Assembly: GCA_037957365.1 (NCBI GenBank)
Contig: JARHVA010000397.1
Span: 4,465,001-4,529,000, forward strand
Length of the DNA stretch: 64,000 nt
Reading direction: 5' to 3'
Origin: Torreya grandis
Lineage: Eukaryota > Streptophyta > Pinopsida > Cupressales > Taxaceae
Shown: positions 11,777 to 22,422 of the stretch, one piece after another
Layout: each line of letters opens with the position of its first letter
Numbering within the stretch: the first letter of the stretch is position 1
The notes under the pieces: model-generated
Database searches by the model: none
The model's input: the letters and a program-made list of their open reading frames with translations, nothing else
What the model was told of the DNA's origin: nothing
Position numbers and translations under genes: made by a program

Positions 11777-13252
11777 AAGTTTTCCAATATAATTATACTC
11801 TGTGTTTCTTTAGTTAAAATCATGGTGAATGACTTTTCGTCCAATACAAATCATTAATACCATATTCCTTGGTGACCCACAAGGATATTCACCCATGAGC
11901 TTCTATTGAATTATAATGCACTATGTGCACTCAATGACTTATTAATAAGGAAGTATGACTTTGGGGTGAAGTCCTTGGGTTGATATATTAAATATATTAC
12001 TTAAAGGTGCTTGTGGGTTTTCTTAATCCTATTCCCTTATGATTATTGTTGATATAAACATTTTAAAAATTAAATATTTGTTCCAAACAAAGTGGTGCAT
12101 CCCACTAGTTGAGGATTTAGTCCCACTATAATATATATCTCTTAAATATTTGTTTTGAGGATCCATAGAAGTAATATATATGAATCCCATGTGGAAAGTT
12201 TACATTTGATTTATTTTGGAAATGTCTATTCATTAGATACAATGGAGTGTGATACCATACCACTTATTTTTCAAGTGTGATACCAAACCACTCATTTTTT
12301 GTGCAAATAATGATGTATAATTTTTATTTTATCTATAAAATTCTTTTAAATCAAAAGAAAAATAAATCTATTGGCCACTTCATCAACTCTATCAATTTTT
12401 AATAAATCCATAATGACAAACATTATTGGGAAGTAACCAACCACACCTAAACCGACTTTCATTCCATGTATTCTATGAAGAGGTAGATCCACACATATAA
12501 GTGGTTTCAAATAAGTTCTAAATATAGCAAAACCAGTAATAGACTTATAGAGAATCTATCATTCCAATTATCATGTTTATAAGGAATTTAATCTATAATT
12601 GAAGTTATACCAATAACTCAACAAGCTTCATTTCCATCTATAACACCCTGCATGGGTTTTATTTATCAAATTATTCTAGTATCATTAGTGTCACTGGGAA
12701 TGTGTGAATCTCTAAATATTAAAGGGAGACAAATAAGCCTACATCTTATATAGTCAGGCACCTAATTTCATGCTTATTCCTTCATATCCTATATACATAT
12801 AAAGCATTCTTATGAAGAAGATTTAAAGTAACATAATGAGGTTCACCTTGCCTTACCTGTAGATGTTAGAAGGATCCTACATAATCCTCTGTCACTTAAC
12901 ACAAAAAGCAAGTGAAAATATGATGATTCATCTATTTTTAAATGTGCATAAATACAACTAGTGCATTACATCATGTGTTTGATAAATGTTAGTTGGACAA
13001 TATGAAACACATCAGCCATAACAATAGGTCAAAGATATGGCAACATTAGGAGGTAATAATTAAATTATTTAATACAGTTGATATAAAAGTCATCTAAACT
13101 TAATAGTGAAACCATCTTAGAAGGGCAACACCATTTTAATCTGCAAATGAACATCAAATATCTTTGACATCAATATCACGTATATTAAAACTCCTCAAAT
13201 TTATTGCAACTGGTAGAATCTATATGACTCAGCGCAATGTCATATCCCATCT
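11777..13252. repeat. Duplicated host segment, copy 1 (module Z)
   Basis: Matches about 54843-56270 almost continuously. Examples are 'gatgttagaaggatcct' near 12863 versus 55884, and 'tttattgcaactggtagaatctat' near 13200 (shared region, slightly diverged). No coding frame is recognised. Homology with copy 2 stops at about 13243, just where copy 2 enters the 3' side of the peptidase exon and where LINE-B begins here. It includes a second LINE-like 3' tail at about 12290-12363. Confidence 0.8.
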
Positions 13253-13264
13253 TATTACAACTTA
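13253..13264 (+). repeat. Candidate target-site duplication of LINE-B, left
   Basis: tattacaactta. A near copy, tattacaattta, follows the AAT tail of LINE-B at 21191-21202 (one C/T difference). A short 'atct' also precedes both copies. The match is plausible for an old insertion but not exact. Confidence 0.45.
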
Positions 13265-13344
13265 GTAAACAAAATTGTAGTGCTTTATGATGGCATAATA
13301 ATAATATAATCTTGGCCATAAGTAAATATCAAATATTGTAAAAA

Positions 13345-14760
13345 AATGGCATGTGGGAGAGGGAGCAAGTGGATTGACCAAGAGAAGTTTGCACAGGAGG
13401 TGGATCACACAAATTGCATTAGGAAAGGTAAGACTTTGGACTTTGGTCACAGCTTCGATGGGTGTAAGGGGGAGCTTAAAGAAGTGTAGGTAGAGATCAG
13501 GGTGGTGGAGTAGCTAGGATTTGAATCTGGTCCTGGTCAAGATGATGTGGTTTTGTATGGAAAGGAAGAGGCACAGGAAGATCAGGCAAAAGGCTTTCCC
13601 CCACATTTAGTTTTGGTAGTTCATAAAGTGGTGACTTGTGCCAATAAACTTCCTATTGGGGGAAGCAGGTGAATAGTAAAGATCAAGGGGGAAACCGCTA
13701 GGCCCAGTCAGGTTGAGTTGGGGAAGGGCGGTCACCAGAAGGGCTAATGATTGGGGAAGTTATTGAATTGGTTTGGGAATCAGAGGACTTCACTACAAAT
13801 TTTCAAGTCCTGTTTAAGTGTGTTATAATAATCAAGTGTTGGTAAGTGGCAAAAGATTGAAGAAGTGGAAGCCTACTTTTGTTGTTCTTTGTGCTTCTTC
13901 AAAAACTTGTGATAAAATTTTGAGTCTCCCCTATTGGTCACTTGGTAAGGTGTGGCTTTGGTTGTAAAGATGGAATCCAAACTTTGATCCTTTTTCAACT
14001 CGCAATGGCTTGTTTCCAATTTGGATTCATTTCTTTGGGCTTCCTTTGGAATATTGGAGTAAGGAGTGTTTTCAATCTTTGGGTAGTTCTTTGGGAGAGT
14101 TCATTGAAATTGATCTAATCTCTGCAAAAAGTGTGTTAGCCTCCTATACTTGAGTAAGGGTTCTGGTTAATTTGGATAAAGAGATTCTAGAGATTATTTT
14201 TATCAAGGATAATGGTTGGGTTTGGTGCTAGAGCATTGACATTGAGAAAATTCCATTTTGTTGTTTTTGTTGTCATCATCCAAGGTATGATAAAAAAAAA
14301 CTATAGTTTCAACTTCATATCATAAAAAAAGAATTTTTGATTTCCCCCTCTTGGTTGCCTAAAAAAGGTATTCCAATGATGGAGGATTATGATGTTTCCA
14401 ATTCAGTTGGAGAGGGTGGTAAGGTTAGTTTGGTGGTGATCTGGGGACTGGCCTCATTGTTGGAAACAATGCAGGGTTTATTGCAAAAATTGGATCAAGG
14501 CAAGGCCCTTTTTTTGGAAACCATGACTAAAGGTTGTGAATATATTGAATCTAAATTGATTTCTTTAAAATAATTGCCTTTGCTCGATTGGAATGGGGGG
14601 ATAGGGTTCTGAAGGTCGGTCCTCAGTAGCTGGAGAAGGTGGTTTACAAAAAAATGGAAGCGGGTTCGAAAGCGACTCGTATGTTGAGGATGAAGATGAG
14701 TCTGAGGAAGAGTTGAATTCAAGAGAAGTATTGTTCATTTTTTAGGTGCAATGTTTCATA
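13345..14760 (+). pseudogene. LINE-B ORF1 (DUF4283 / zinc-knuckle protein), broken
   Basis: A plausible start at 13348 (MACGRGSKWIDQEKFAQEV) opens a frame with later stops. DUF4283-type sequence is seen at about 13990-14170 (GLFPIWIHFFGLPLEYW; ECFQSLGSSLGEFIEID). It is followed at about 14235-14290 by IDIEKIPFCCFCCHHPRYDK, a damaged version of the CX2CX4HX4C knuckle expected there. The 14337-14570 stretch is open but not diagnostic. Compared with the intact 535-aa protein at 7729 the domain order is the same but the sequence is only distantly related, so LINE-B is not the direct parent of that element. Confidence 0.75.
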
Positions 14761-14909
14761 TCTCATCCCAATTGGGGCCCTAAAAAGAAGAAAGGTCAGA
14801 AATTAGGAGTGGAAAAAATGGTAGGAGAAGTTCTGGGAGGTAAACAAGGTACATTAGAACTCTTTTTGGATGTTGGAAAGCAGGGGATGGAAGGTCCCCC
14901 TCTACTAAA

Positions 14910-15640
14910 ATGAATGTTATTTCTTGGAATGTTAGGGGCTTGAATGCCCCTAAAAAAAGGTATTTGGTGAAACCCTTGGTTTTTGTGGAGGATCCTGGTA
15001 TCCTTCTTATCCAAGAATCAAAATTAAGTCTCTCAAAAGTGGAGTTTCTTTTGCAAAAAAGTTGGTCCAGATAGAAGGGTCTTTTTGTGGAGGATATTAG
15101 TGTCGTAAGTGGCTTGGCAGTTGTTTGGGCCCCGATTCACTCCTTTATGGTTATGTTGGATTTTGGGTATAATTGGCAATTGTGTAGGGTGTCCAACTTT
15201 TCTATCGATATCAATTTTCTTATGCTCAATTTGTATGGCCCCAATGACTCGGGTTGTAGAGTTCATCTTTAACAAGATCTCACCTGGATGTTAGTTAGGT
15301 ATCCAAAGGAGAATTTTTTAGTAGGGGGATTTCAATGCTATTTTCAATTATGCAAATAAGTTGGAGGTGTTGGTTGCCTTAGTAGATCTCAGTTGGATTC
15401 TGGCAACTTTGTTTCTAATAATGAATTGATGAATATTATTCCTAAGGCAGGTTGGTTTACCTAGAATAATAGGTAGGTTGGGTTCAGTAACATAGCAGAG
15501 CGGTTGAATAGGTTTCTCATCAATCCTCTTTGGCTTTCATCAAATTGGTTGGTGGATTGCTCTATCATCTCCTTTTTTGGTTCTGATCACTTTCCTATTT
15601 GTCTCTCTGTGAGTGTGGATCACCCCCAGCCCAATGTCCT
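14910..15640 (+). pseudogene. LINE-B ORF2, APE-type endonuclease domain, broken
   Basis: Begins with the diagnostic MNVISWNVRGLNAPKK at 14910. Then come LLIQESK (catalytic Glu, about 15004), LMLNLYGPND near 15220, a GDFNAIFN motif at about 15327 that is readable only after a one-base shift, and GSDHFPICL (catalytic SDH) at about 15580. These are the metal-binding and catalytic positions of the exonuclease-endonuclease-phosphatase fold that nicks DNA for target-primed reverse transcription. Stops at several places and the shift at GDFN show that it is inactive. Confidence 0.88.
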
Positions 15641-17310
15641 TTTAAGTTTGAATTAATGTGGCTCTGGGATCCTTCCCTCTTTCAAAATGTTAAGGACCAG
15701 TGGTCAAATTTCCCTCCTAAGTCTAGATCTCTGATGTATCATATGACTAAAAATCACAATTTATCAATCACCAAATTAAATCTTGGAAAAATGTTCATTT
15801 CAAGAATATTTTCAGGAAAAAGCAAGGGTGGAAGCGGAGTTGAGCAATGTGAACGTTTTAGTTTCTAAATTTGGTATGGATGTTTGGGCCTTCAAAAAGG
15901 AAAGCAATATTCTAAAAGAGTATGAGGAGATGCTACTCAGGGAATAAATCTATTAGAAGAAGAAATCAAGGGTCAACTGGTTGAAAGAAGGTGATAGGAA
16001 TTTTTCCTTCTTTCATAACTCAGTCAGAGCTAAAAGGAATGCTCTCATATTTTGGGCATTCACTCGAGTAATGGGGAGTGGGTGGACTCTCAAGAAGGTA
16101 TTTGGGGGAAAATGGTGGCTTTATTCAAATCTCTTTTAGTTGGGGATGAAGTGTCACGGGTCACGCCGTGGAACCCCTTTTTGGAAGCCATCCCCAATTT
16201 GGTCTTAGAGCATCAAAATGATTTCCTCATGGCCCCCTTTTATGTTAAGGAAGTTTGGGCGGTGGTTTTCTCTCTTGGTAAGGATAAATCTCTGGGTTTG
16301 GGTGGTTTTTTGGTTGTTTTTTAAGTCTTTCTAGGACATTATTGGTAAGGATGTGTTGGCAATGGTGGAAGAATCATGCATTGGGTGAAAGGTGGACCCT
16401 ATTCTTAATGTAACATTCATTTCTATTTTTCCTATAGGCTCTACCCAGATGAGTTTCAATGATTTTCATCCCATCTCTTTGTGTAATGTTGTTTTAAGAT
16501 AATCTCTAAGTTAGTGGCTAACCAACTCAAATCACTTCTAGATTCTTTGATCTTCCAAGAGCAAGCGGGTTTTGTGCCTAGTAAGAACATCCAAGAATGT
16601 ATCATTGTGGCTCATGAGATTATCCATTCTCTTTATCATAATCACCAAAAAGGGATGATGGTAAAATTGGATATCACCAAGGCGTATGATTGAGTAAATT
16701 GGGATTTTTTGTTTAATGTTCTTAGTAAATTTGGCTTTGGTAGAGAGTGGTGGGAATGGGTGTCAAGTTGTGTGTTTGGCCCAAAATTCTCAATTTTAGT
16801 CAATGGCTCCCTAAAAGGCTTTTTTGGGGCTTCTAGAGGGTTGAGACAGGGAGATCCCTTGTCTCCCTTTCTTTTCATTTTGTTGGCTGAGGCTCTAGGT
16901 CATTTCATGCAACAAGCTAAGATGGAAGGCAAATTGTAAGGGATAAAAATTGTATTAAATATGGATAGTTTGTCTCACCATCAGTTTGTTGATGACACGT
17001 TCCTATTTGGCAGGGCCTCTTTGGAAGATGTTGTGGAAATGAAAAGTTTACTTTTAAGCTATGAAGAGGCCTCTAGGCAAAAAGTAAGTGAAGCTAAATT
17101 TGAGATCTACTTCTTCAATTGTGAAGATCAGGAGAAACTTGGGATAGCAGGGGCTCTGGGTTTCAAAATTGGCTTCCTTCCTAGAAAGTATTTGGGATTG
17201 CATCTCTTCGCAGTAGGTAGTAAGTTTGGCCAGTGGGAGCAACTGATCAATAAATTTAAGATGTGTCTAGCCTCCTATCAAGGAAGGTGGTTGTCTTTGG
17301 TTGGTTAAAT
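15641..17310 (+). pseudogene. LINE-B ORF2, reverse transcriptase domain, broken
   Basis: After a linker (15641-16390) the RT core is clear: SLCNVVLR-like block near 16479, QEQAGFVPSKNIQE at 16558, MVKLDITKAYD at about 16660 (catalytic motif A Asp), GLRQGDPLSPFLFIL at about 16841 and QFVDDTFLFG at about 16985 (catalytic Asp pair, Phe-Val-Asp-Asp form). RKYLGLHL at about 17185 and the thumb region follow. The catalytic residues survive, but the frame is broken, for example at the stop right after KAYD and at 16939. Family: L1-like plant LINE RT. Confidence 0.92.
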
Positions 17311-18423
17311 CACCTTGATCGAGTTTATTCTGAGTGCCTTGCCCACCTTTTATTTCTGTGTTGCAGCCTCCAAAAAAGGGTGGTTAAAATTCTTAATAAA
17401 ATCATGAAGGATTTCTTGTGGCAGGGAACTACGAAGAAAAATAAGATCCCCTTGCTCAAATGGGATCGTGTATGTAAACTTAGTAAGATGGGTGGGGCTG
17501 GAATAAAAGATATTCAACTTCAGAATGTAGCACTTGGGGCCAAGCTGGTTTGGAAAATTGTTGAACAACCAAAGGTGTTGTGGTGCAATCTACTCCGTAG
17601 TAAGTATCTAGGCTCAGATATGCCAGAATGTATTGTGGAAATTGACAATCCCCCTAAAGGTTCACAAATGTGGAATTTTTTATGCAGTTGTAAGCACATC
17701 ATTGTTGATCATATTTATTGGATGATCAATAATGGTAAGAATGCCAATTTATAGTTTGACTCCTGTAATGGCCATAAGCCTATTGTAGAGTCAATTTATG
17801 TTGTCGATATCAATTTGGTGTTGTCTAACTTGTGGGGTACCAAAGCATTGGACTATCTCGAGCCTCAAAGGAATGGTAGTGTTGGCAGTTGGGTTTGGAA
17901 AATTTTGGCAAACCTTCTGGTGCCCAAACCCAAACATATAAGCCTTTCTATATGTTTGGAGAATAGAAAATTTTTCATCAATTCTAAAGAGGATGTGTTG
18001 CATTGGGTCGGGGCCAAAATAAGATTTTATTTTATCAAACTTGTCTATAAAATGGTAGAAGCAGTTGATGTGATTTTGTCTTGGGCTTAACCACTATGTT
18101 GGTGTAATGAGGGATTTCAGAAAGTAGGTGTTTTTTCCTAGTTGGGTATTCAAAAATGTATTCTGACATAAGATCAATTGTGTAAGAAGAGTGTTCTAAG
18201 GTCATTTAGGTGTTGTCTTTGTAAACGAGTGGAGGAAATGGCAAATCATTCCCCCTTCACAGTGGTTTGTTGGGTATGGATTTGCATCAAATTGGGTTGG
18301 GATTAGGCCTGGTCGTCTTCGCTCTTGGATGCTTTTTCTTCTTAGCCTTTGGGAGATGTAAATAACTCTTTAAACGAGATTTTATGTTTCCACATTCCAT
18401 AAGACTAAACATAAACAAATTTC
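17311..18423 (+). pseudogene. LINE-B ORF2, post-RT region with zf-RVT remnant
   Basis: Continues the ORF2 homology: 'MKDFLWQGTTKKNKIPLLKWDRVC' region at 17404-17480, a well-known plant LINE block after the RT, then 'GGAGIKDIQLQNVALGAKLVWK' at about 17490-17560. A zinc-ribbon-like CLCKRVEEMANH at about 18208 matches the zf-RVT domain (CxLCxxxxEtxxH). The longest open piece, 17263-17754, keeps 163 codons. Stops and shifts break the rest. The frame is interrupted by a MITE at 18424. Confidence 0.8.
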
Positions 18424-18584
18424 TAGGATTGTAACTGTGTGCGCTATTTTTACTCTACATGTTTTGAAGCACTGTCCATGATTCATCATCATGAAATTTT
18501 CATGAATGGAATTTCTTGATGATGAATCATGGGCAGTGATTTGAAATGTGTTGAGTAAAAATAGTGCACACAGTTACTATCCTA
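18424..18584. mobile_element. Hairpin MITE in LINE-B (about 74-bp inverted arms)
   Basis: Left arm begins TAGGATTGTAACTGTGTGC, and the reverse complement of the right arm begins TAGGATAGTAACTGTGTGC. The arms pair across their whole length up to a small loop around 18498-18510 (includes catgaatgg). Length 161 bp, non-coding. Ends are TA on both sides, compatible with a TA target duplication (Tc1/mariner-like), but the TIR does not start with the usual Stowaway CTCCCTCC, so the superfamily is open. It splits LINE-B between zf-RVT and RNase H. Confidence 0.8.
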
Positions 18585-19330
18585 TAAATCTATTTATGCT
18601 AACTCTTCAAAATAGTCTATGGAGGTTGAGCCCAATTAGTCTCATTTGGATGATATGGTGAGAGATGAATCAAAGAATTTTTTAAGGCAAAGAGAGCCCA
18701 CCCTCAACAGTTCTGAAGGATGTGGAGGTCTCAATTTTGGAGGTGGTCTCAGCTTAGGTTCAACATTAGCAACGTTGTTTATCTAGTTGGGATATGAAGA
18801 TGAGTGGTAGTTGGAATTTAGTGATCATCCCCCCATTAATGGGTTGATCGTAACTAGAAATGGAAAAATTAAGAAAAATAATAGGGTTGGTATTTGTTTG
18901 GAAAGTTCTATCATTGGGGTGGTTCAAACTCAATTTTGACGAAGCTTGTCAAGGGAAGTTGGCTACCTCCGGGGTGGGGTGTGTGATCAAGGATTATAGC
19001 ATTTCACTAATTAGAGTTACGTCTATCAAATTGATGGATGGGACTTACAATGAGGCTGAATCCCAAGCCTTGGTGGTTGGTAATAATCTGGCGCTTGTGT
19101 GTGGGGTGTTTAATTTAGAAATTAAAGGTGACTCTCAAGTCATCATTCAATCCTTGTCCAAAAAAGGGGCTAAATCATGGAATTTGAATAATATCCTTGA
19201 GAAATTTTTGGGCGATGTTTCCAAATTTCAAAATTAGAAGTGCTCATATTACTATAAGGAGGCCAACCAAGTGGCCAATTTTTTGACTAATGTTGGGATA
19301 GAGCAAGATGAAGTCAGGCGGGTGGATAAT
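18585..19330 (+). pseudogene. LINE-B RNase H domain (type I), broken
   Basis: The RNase H fold is readable from about 18900: WFKLNFDEA (first catalytic Asp), GVGCVIKD, then NEAESQALVVGNNLAL (catalytic Glu) and LEIKGDSQVIIQSL (second catalytic Asp). After a stop at 19235 come the typical terminal 'KEANQVANFLTNVGI' residues near 19258-19300. A 125-codon piece (18860-19237) is still open, but it is cut off from the RT by stops and by the MITE. This C-terminal RNase H is known from many plant L1 lineages and normally follows zf-RVT. Confidence 0.87.
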
Positions 19331-20239
19331 ATAAGGGAAGCCTAGGAAGATTTTAACAAGGTGGCTAATTTCAATTTTTGATTGACATCAATAATTTGCC
19401 AATGCATGTGGAGATTGGTGGAGTGTTGAGCATTGATTATCTACCCTTTAGTATCTTTCATTTGGTTCTTGTGGAATGTCCAATCGATAATCATTTCAAT
19501 TGGTAAAAGAAGGTGGTGGTTTTTATTGCATCGGTTTTTCCTTGTTTTTACTCTATTGCCTTATTTCTTTGAAGTGAAGGGTTAGGGCGTTGGTAGGATG
19601 GAACAGAGTTGTGTGGAGTCTTGAGCTTTCCTTGTGGTTTTGATGGTGAGACTGATAGATTTTTCAAGTGGGTATTTTGCTCCTCTCCCCTTCTCTAGTA
19701 AGGACAACTTGGGTTTCATCCCTTTGGTGTTTTTTGGGAGCTATAAAATCATTTTGTATCCCTTTTATATCTAGCTGAGGAATTATTGTTAGTCAGGATT
19801 GCTGATAAGGAGTTGGCTAAGGAGGTGGTTATGTTGGATATTAAAACTTTAAAGGCTCCTCTACTGGGCTTCATGGCATGGCAAGATGCTTGCAGGTCTA
19901 AGGAACACGTAGCAGTAGCAAAATTTCTAGCTCGCGGCTTCTTTAGATGTCAATCCCCCCTGCAACTAGATGTTTCAGGTTTTGTAGGGGGTAGGGTCCC
20001 CAGAAAAACAAGGTCATTCGTACATGGCACAACTTAAGCTTCGAGCTAGCATCTGTAAGATGAAGGAGAATGAGTCGATGGTGATGCCAACAATTGTAAG
20101 TTTAGGGCAGTAGGTTCACAGAGTGAGGGCATCTCCTCAGTCAGGGATTCAAGCCTTGTTGGATAGCAAGGTGGTATGTCATAGCTAGGGTTGGATGATA
20201 TTAGAGGTGGTGAACACCTTGGATTAATATATGGATTAG
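19331..20239 (+). other. LINE-B 3' UTR, first part
   Basis: After the RNase H end no known domain is seen. An 83-codon frame at 19786-20037 (LARGFFRCQSP...) has no recognised relatives, and its position fits 3' untranslated sequence. The stretch ends at the left TSD of the nested ORF1-only element. Confidence 0.5.
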
Positions 20240-20257
20240 GTCTTGTATGGCTTTGTT
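20240..20257 (+). repeat. Target-site duplication of nested element, left (18 bp)
   Basis: gtcttgtatggctttgtt, repeated exactly at 20922-20939. Confidence 0.95.
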
Positions 20258-20921
20258 TTAGATTAAGGTAAAAATAGGTTTTGAAGGGGCCCCGAAACCC
20301 TATACATCAAAAGAAAGATTAAACCTTTAAGCACAACCAGGTTACAAGGAGAACCTGAAATCGGAAAAAGTAAAACCAGGATAAACAGGAACCTAAAAAC
20401 AACAGAGAAGATAAGATAAAATTGCTATCAAAACACATAACGGTATGTCAACAGACGGGATCAGCGCCCTGCAAAACCTCCCAAACAAATGAGGTTTTTA
20501 TTTTTTACTACACGACCGAAGGTTCATATCTAGAGGGGGGACCAAAGGCTTAAACTTCTTCCTTTTAACTGTTGTCCATCCATCCTCTACCTTAGCTGCC
20601 TCAGCAACCCATGCCTCAGAAGGCAATGATTCATGAAGCCCAGGGGACACAGAAGCCTCAGCAAAATCCTTCTGAAAACTAGACAAAGTCTGGCTCCTAG
20701 GAAGTTCCATCAAAATAGGGGGAGAGACCAAAACCTCCTCAATAACTAGCTCAGAGAGATCATTTATCCCTGTCTCCACAGGGCCTTCAATAAAATCTTT
20801 CACCAACGAATCCTCCCCATCCATCGGCTCAGAATGGGTACTATTTTCATTCTCATTCTCGGACTCAGCCAAATCTTCCACTGGTTGTTTAGCTATGTAA
20901 TGTTCTGAGGAAGCCTTATTT
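20258..20921 (-). mobile_element. 5'-truncated copy of the ORF1-only LINE derivative
   Basis: On the minus strand this 664-bp insertion is homologous to about 8793-9507, from the ASSEHY codons to the last base of the element. The 3' ends correspond ('gccccttcaaaacctattt' versus 'gtcccttcaaaacctattt', both followed by 'ttaccttaatct'). The missing 5' part with a perfect 18-bp TSD is the standard product of target-primed reverse transcription. It sits in the 3' UTR of LINE-B in the opposite orientation. Confidence 0.92.
20501..20881 (-). pseudogene. C-terminal fragment of LINE ORF1 protein (127 codons)
   Basis: Open from 20881 to a stop at about 20498. It corresponds to the acidic linker and C-terminus of the 535-aa protein at 7729: EDSLVK, LPRSQT(L/F)S, EASVSP, then VEDGWTTVKRKKFKPLVPPLD. 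It lacks the DUF4283 and zinc-knuckle parts because of 5' truncation, so it is a gene fragment. It ends after SCSKK, about 50 codons earlier than its sister. Numerous amino-acid differences show that the two copies come from different source elements or are of different age. Confidence 0.9.
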
Positions 20922-20939
20922 GTCTTGTATGGCTTTGTT
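20922..20939 (+). repeat. Target-site duplication of nested element, right (18 bp)
   Basis: Exact copy of 20240-20257. Confidence 0.95.
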
Positions 20940-21180
20940 AATGTCTATCAACTGGATTTTTGTTATGGGGATGATTGTTAAATAGTTAAGGTTTTTTGTA
21001 ATCATGAACAATATTAAATATAATATTATTCTGGTTATGGTATTTGGTGGTTTTTTGGATTCTGTATGGTTATATGCCTTGTTGTAATTATTCCTCAAAC
21101 TAGGCCAATGGTCTTGTCATTCTTTTTATTGGGCAGGGGTCCCTTCAACCCTGAAATCAAACTAAAAATAATAATAATAT
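20940..21180 (+). other. LINE-B 3' UTR end and AAT tail
   Basis: The LINE-B 3' UTR resumes after the nested insertion and ends 'ggggtcccttcaaccctg', then an A-rich stretch and 'ataataataat' (about 21168-21180). Simple-repeat tails of this kind are common 3' ends of plant L1 elements. The 'ggggtcccttcaa' motif is shared with the 3' end of the ORF1-only elements. Confidence 0.7.
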
Positions 21181-21190
21181 GATCTAATTA

Positions 21191-21202
21191 TATTACAATT
21201 TA
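21191..21202 (+). repeat. Candidate target-site duplication of LINE-B, right
   Basis: tattacaattta, one difference from 13253-13264. It lies about 10 nt beyond the tail, so the pairing is only likely. Confidence 0.4.
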
Positions 21203-22422
21203 AGTTTCTTAGTTGATATCCATATGGTTATGATGCAAATGTGTTGATTATTATCTCTTTTGTGAATATCTAAGTTATGCCTAATTTGTATGTATTTTGA
21301 ATTTTAACAATCATCATTGGCATCTAGCCAACTATGCACGTTGTTGTTGCATATTGTTAAGCACTATTTGCCATGCTAGTAAAGAGACTTGTAATTTTTG
21401 GTAAGGGCTTGGGTCCTTTTTCTGTGTTTTTTGTCATAAACTTAACCATTGTTGCAAAAAAGAGTTATCATTACAAGGTTGGAAAAAGGAACTTGTATTG
21501 TGGATTTGGAAATATGCAAGGAGATAACTTGTGATGGGACCTTGGTCTTAGTCAAGGCATTTGATTTAAAATTTCCAAGGTCATAAGCAACAACTTGACA
21601 ATGGATGGGATAATGATGGTTGAGGATCTTGATTATGTCAAAATTATGATTAAATAATCATTTAATATTATTTATCCTTGAATTAGGTCTTTGGATTCAT
21701 CAGAGTTTTGTTTTGGCCATTGACCTAGACTTATTGAGGGAATAAGGAGACAGAATGGAGAAAGGAAATTCATAGTGGTGAGGACTTGTAGGCATGTGGA
21801 TTGTGTTAAACATAGATCTCGTTGCTTAGAAATTATGAGTTGTTGTTTCTTAGCACCCATTGTGTTTTATGTCATAATGAGGACTTTGTGGTTGTTGGGA
21901 AGAAGCGTCCTTATTTGCTTTAAAAATGAACTTAGCAATACACATAGAAGTGTATAATAGAAGAGCTCAAGAAGGTGGAATAAAAGGAACAAAAGGAAGA
22001 AAAGAAAAAAAGAAACCCTGATTTGACTTAGGGTATCACTTATTAAGTTTGTTCTTTGTCTGTCATTTAAAAAAAACTCTTTTCAACTATTGATGTTATA
22101 TTTTTCTAGTTGGTTTGTTTGAATTCATGAGGAATCATTAAATAAGAAGAGGTTCTGCCAAAACATCAAGGGTTTAGAATAACCCCTTTTTCAAGTTGAA
22201 AACCCTCCATTTGGTTATAAATTATTGTAAAGAGTGTTTTTGAACTATTTTATTACATCAATTGTGGCCAGGAAAGTACATTTTGATACTTGTAAATTGT
22301 TTGTCTTGGAAAGCCCTAATTGCAATGTGTGTTTGGGAAAAATATGTCTCGCCACTAGATGGTGAATAAGATAAGATTGAATACAAACAAATAGATCAAG
22401 GTGCATTGCTTGTCAAAGGAGT
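21203..22422. other. Spacer without recognisable gene
   Basis: Only short random-looking frames of 60 or so codons. Purine-rich 'aaaaggaacaaaaggaagaaaag' type sequence occurs near 21980. Nothing matches a known protein or another part of the window. Confidence 0.4.

Larger units (their letters stand above)
13265..21190 (+). mobile_element. LINE-B: near full-length L1-type LINE with RNase H, decayed, with two nested insertions
   Basis: Domain order on the plus strand is that of a complete plant L1-type LINE: ORF1 (13345-14760), endonuclease (14910-15640), reverse transcriptase (about 16400-17300), zf-RVT (about 18200), RNase H (18860-19240), 3' UTR, and a microsatellite tail (ataataataat) at 21168-21180. 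Every frame is broken by stops and shifts. A hairpin MITE (18424-18584) and an ORF1-only LINE derivative (20258-20921) lie inside it. Candidate TSDs flank it. Confidence 0.85.

Noticed and set aside
19786..20037. 83-codon frame in LINE-B 3' UTR as a gene
   Set aside because: Lies between RNase H and the LINE tail, has no known motif, and is not kept in the other LINE.
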